Source: Vanessa cardui (lineage: Eukaryota; Arthropoda; Insecta; Lepidoptera; Nymphalidae). Taken from it: DNA of 64,000 bases. The stretch is from the NCBI RefSeq assembly GCF_905220365.1, contig NC_061143.1, positions 1,302,001 through 1,366,000 on the forward strand, given 5' to 3'. Position numbers and translations under genes: made by a program. Positions 63,227 to 64,000 of this stretch are shown piece by piece. Within the stretch, counting starts at the first letter, position 1. The number at the start of each line of letters is the position of its first letter. Below the pieces are notes generated by a model that did not search any database, was not told the origin of the DNA, and saw only the letters and a program-made list of their open reading frames with translations.

Positions 63227-63479
63227 TACATACTATGCATAGCAGCAACGAAATGTAAACGTTTGTAAACTTATTTCTATTTCTCTCTGAAGAGATTTGT
63301 AACAGTGATTCCATGATTTATTAATAATTATATTTTTTATCTACAGCTACCTTTCAATTACGTGATAATTTTATAATAATATTTTTGAACGAAAATCAAT
63401 TTGACAGTTTACCTTTTACAATGACATTAAACCATTAGCTAAAATGACGTTACGTAGGAAAATAAAGATTATTCGAAAA

Positions 63480-63607
63480 GTTTTGTATCAGTGAATTGGT
63501 GTTCCTAAAATTTACATTTATTTATTTCAATATAAGAAAAGTTGATATAGAAGTGTAAATAAGTGAAATAATTTTGAACATAATACATTTAAATTGTATT
63601 TATAATA
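63480..63607 (+). promoter_or_regulatory. putative unc-50 start region
   Basis: TCAGT at 63488-63492 fits the arthropod initiator consensus, about 120 bases upstream of the ATG. The interval would be an AT-rich 5' UTR. No TATA box is needed for such a housekeeping gene. Evidence is motif only. Confidence 0.35.
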
Positions 63608-63842
63608 ATGATGAAATACTCTACATCACCTACACCTTCGACCAGCTTTCCTCGGAGTACATCTCCTCTGCCTGCTCCAGCAAATTACCAGCCAACAACG
63701 GCCAGTGCATCAGTCAAACGATACAAATACATGAGACGTTTGTTTAAATTTAATCAAATGGACTTTGAATTTGCTGCTTGGCAAATGGTTTATCTCTTCG
63801 TGGCACCACAGAAAGTATTCAGGAATTTTAACTATAGAAAAC
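63608..63842 (+). CDS. UNC-50 homolog, first exon (partial gene)
   Basis: First 78 codons plus one base of an UNC-50 family gene. UNC-50 proteins are multi-pass Golgi/ER membrane proteins needed for trafficking of some receptors, notably nicotinic acetylcholine receptors in worms. The Ser/Thr/Pro-rich start (about 30 residues) is variable; the following YKYMRRLFKFNQMDFEFAAW and MVYLFVAPQKVFRNFNYRK are the conserved start of the family. The donor AAAC|GTAAGT leaves one C, which fits the Gln expected next. Two adjacent ATGs (63608, 63611) are possible starts. The family is about 250-260 residues, so most of the gene lies beyond 64000. No further exon is seen in 63843-64000. Confidence 0.88.
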
Positions 63843-64000
63843 GTAAGTAACAGTAATTTTAAACTGACACACAGAAAAATCTTAAAGAAAATTGTAAACT
63901 AGACCAAATAAATACCGACCATTCTCATTTGGTACTTGATGATTATCAAATTTGAAAAGAAACTACACAAATCATAATCACTTGTTATGATAGTATAAAT

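Noticed and set aside
1..64000. CRISPR arrays, prokaryotic operons, phage or defence systems
   Set aside because: The window is clearly eukaryotic: spliced genes, SINEs, LINE ends and no tightly packed frames. The repeats are dispersed, not regularly spaced.

Overview
The window is animal nuclear DNA, most probably from a butterfly or moth. It is AT-rich, has split genes with GT-AG introns, and is packed with interspersed repeats of kinds I recognise from Lepidoptera: tRNA-derived SINEs, short Helitron-like elements ending in CTAGT, 3' fragments of non-LTR retrotransposons, and a Tc1-like DNA transposon. The most abundant SINE resembles ones I associate with nymphalid butterflies; that narrower placement is inference. 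There are no operons, CRISPR arrays or prokaryotic features.

Two protein genes can be supported, both on the plus strand. The first is a secreted CLIP-domain trypsin-like serine protease, assembled here from seven exons (32807-59611) into 616 codons. Exon 1 (32807-32858) supplies the start and half of a signal peptide. A 22.5 kb intron follows. Exon 2 (55401-55454) completes the signal peptide. Exon 3 (55540-56517) encodes a long Gln/Asn/Pro/Ser-rich pro-region, one six-cysteine CLIP domain and a Thr/Pro/Lys linker. Exons 4-7 (56668-59611) encode the protease domain with His, Asp and Ser of the triad and the Asp expected for trypsin specificity. All splice phases close. The second gene begins at 63608: its first 78 codons match the start of UNC-50, a Golgi/ER membrane protein, and the gene runs off the right edge.

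Layout. 1-32.4 kb: intergenic, with repeats and a dead Tc1-like element (10675-12254). 32.45-32.81 kb: a GC-richer patch that is the likely promoter and 5' UTR of the protease. 32.86-55.40 kb: intron 1, dense in SINEs, Helitron-like copies and LINE 3' ends, plus a short unexplained coding-like island at 51136-51294. 55.4-59.6 kb: the compact exon cluster; introns 4, 5 and 6 each hold transposon copies. 59.6-63.6 kb: intergenic, with a SINE, a decayed minus-strand LINE reverse transcriptase (about 61655-62800) and a TIR-bearing MITE (62948-63226). 63.6-64.0 kb: start of unc-50.

Repeat families are labelled here for cross-reference. SINE-A: tRNA-like head, body, (TTG)n or (TTTAC)n tail. SINE-B: a different tRNA-like head. 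SINE-C: a single clear copy. Rep-C: a 250-290 bp element ending in a poly-A run. LINE-D: repeated 3' ends. Hel-E, Hel-F and Hel-H: Helitron-like. MITE-G: TIRs with TA duplication. Several insertions are nested, so relative ages can be read. I found no clear evidence for a wholly new biological system; the most useful leads are the protease gene model with its alternative forms, three GC-rich or coding-like islands, and several precise inverted repeats.
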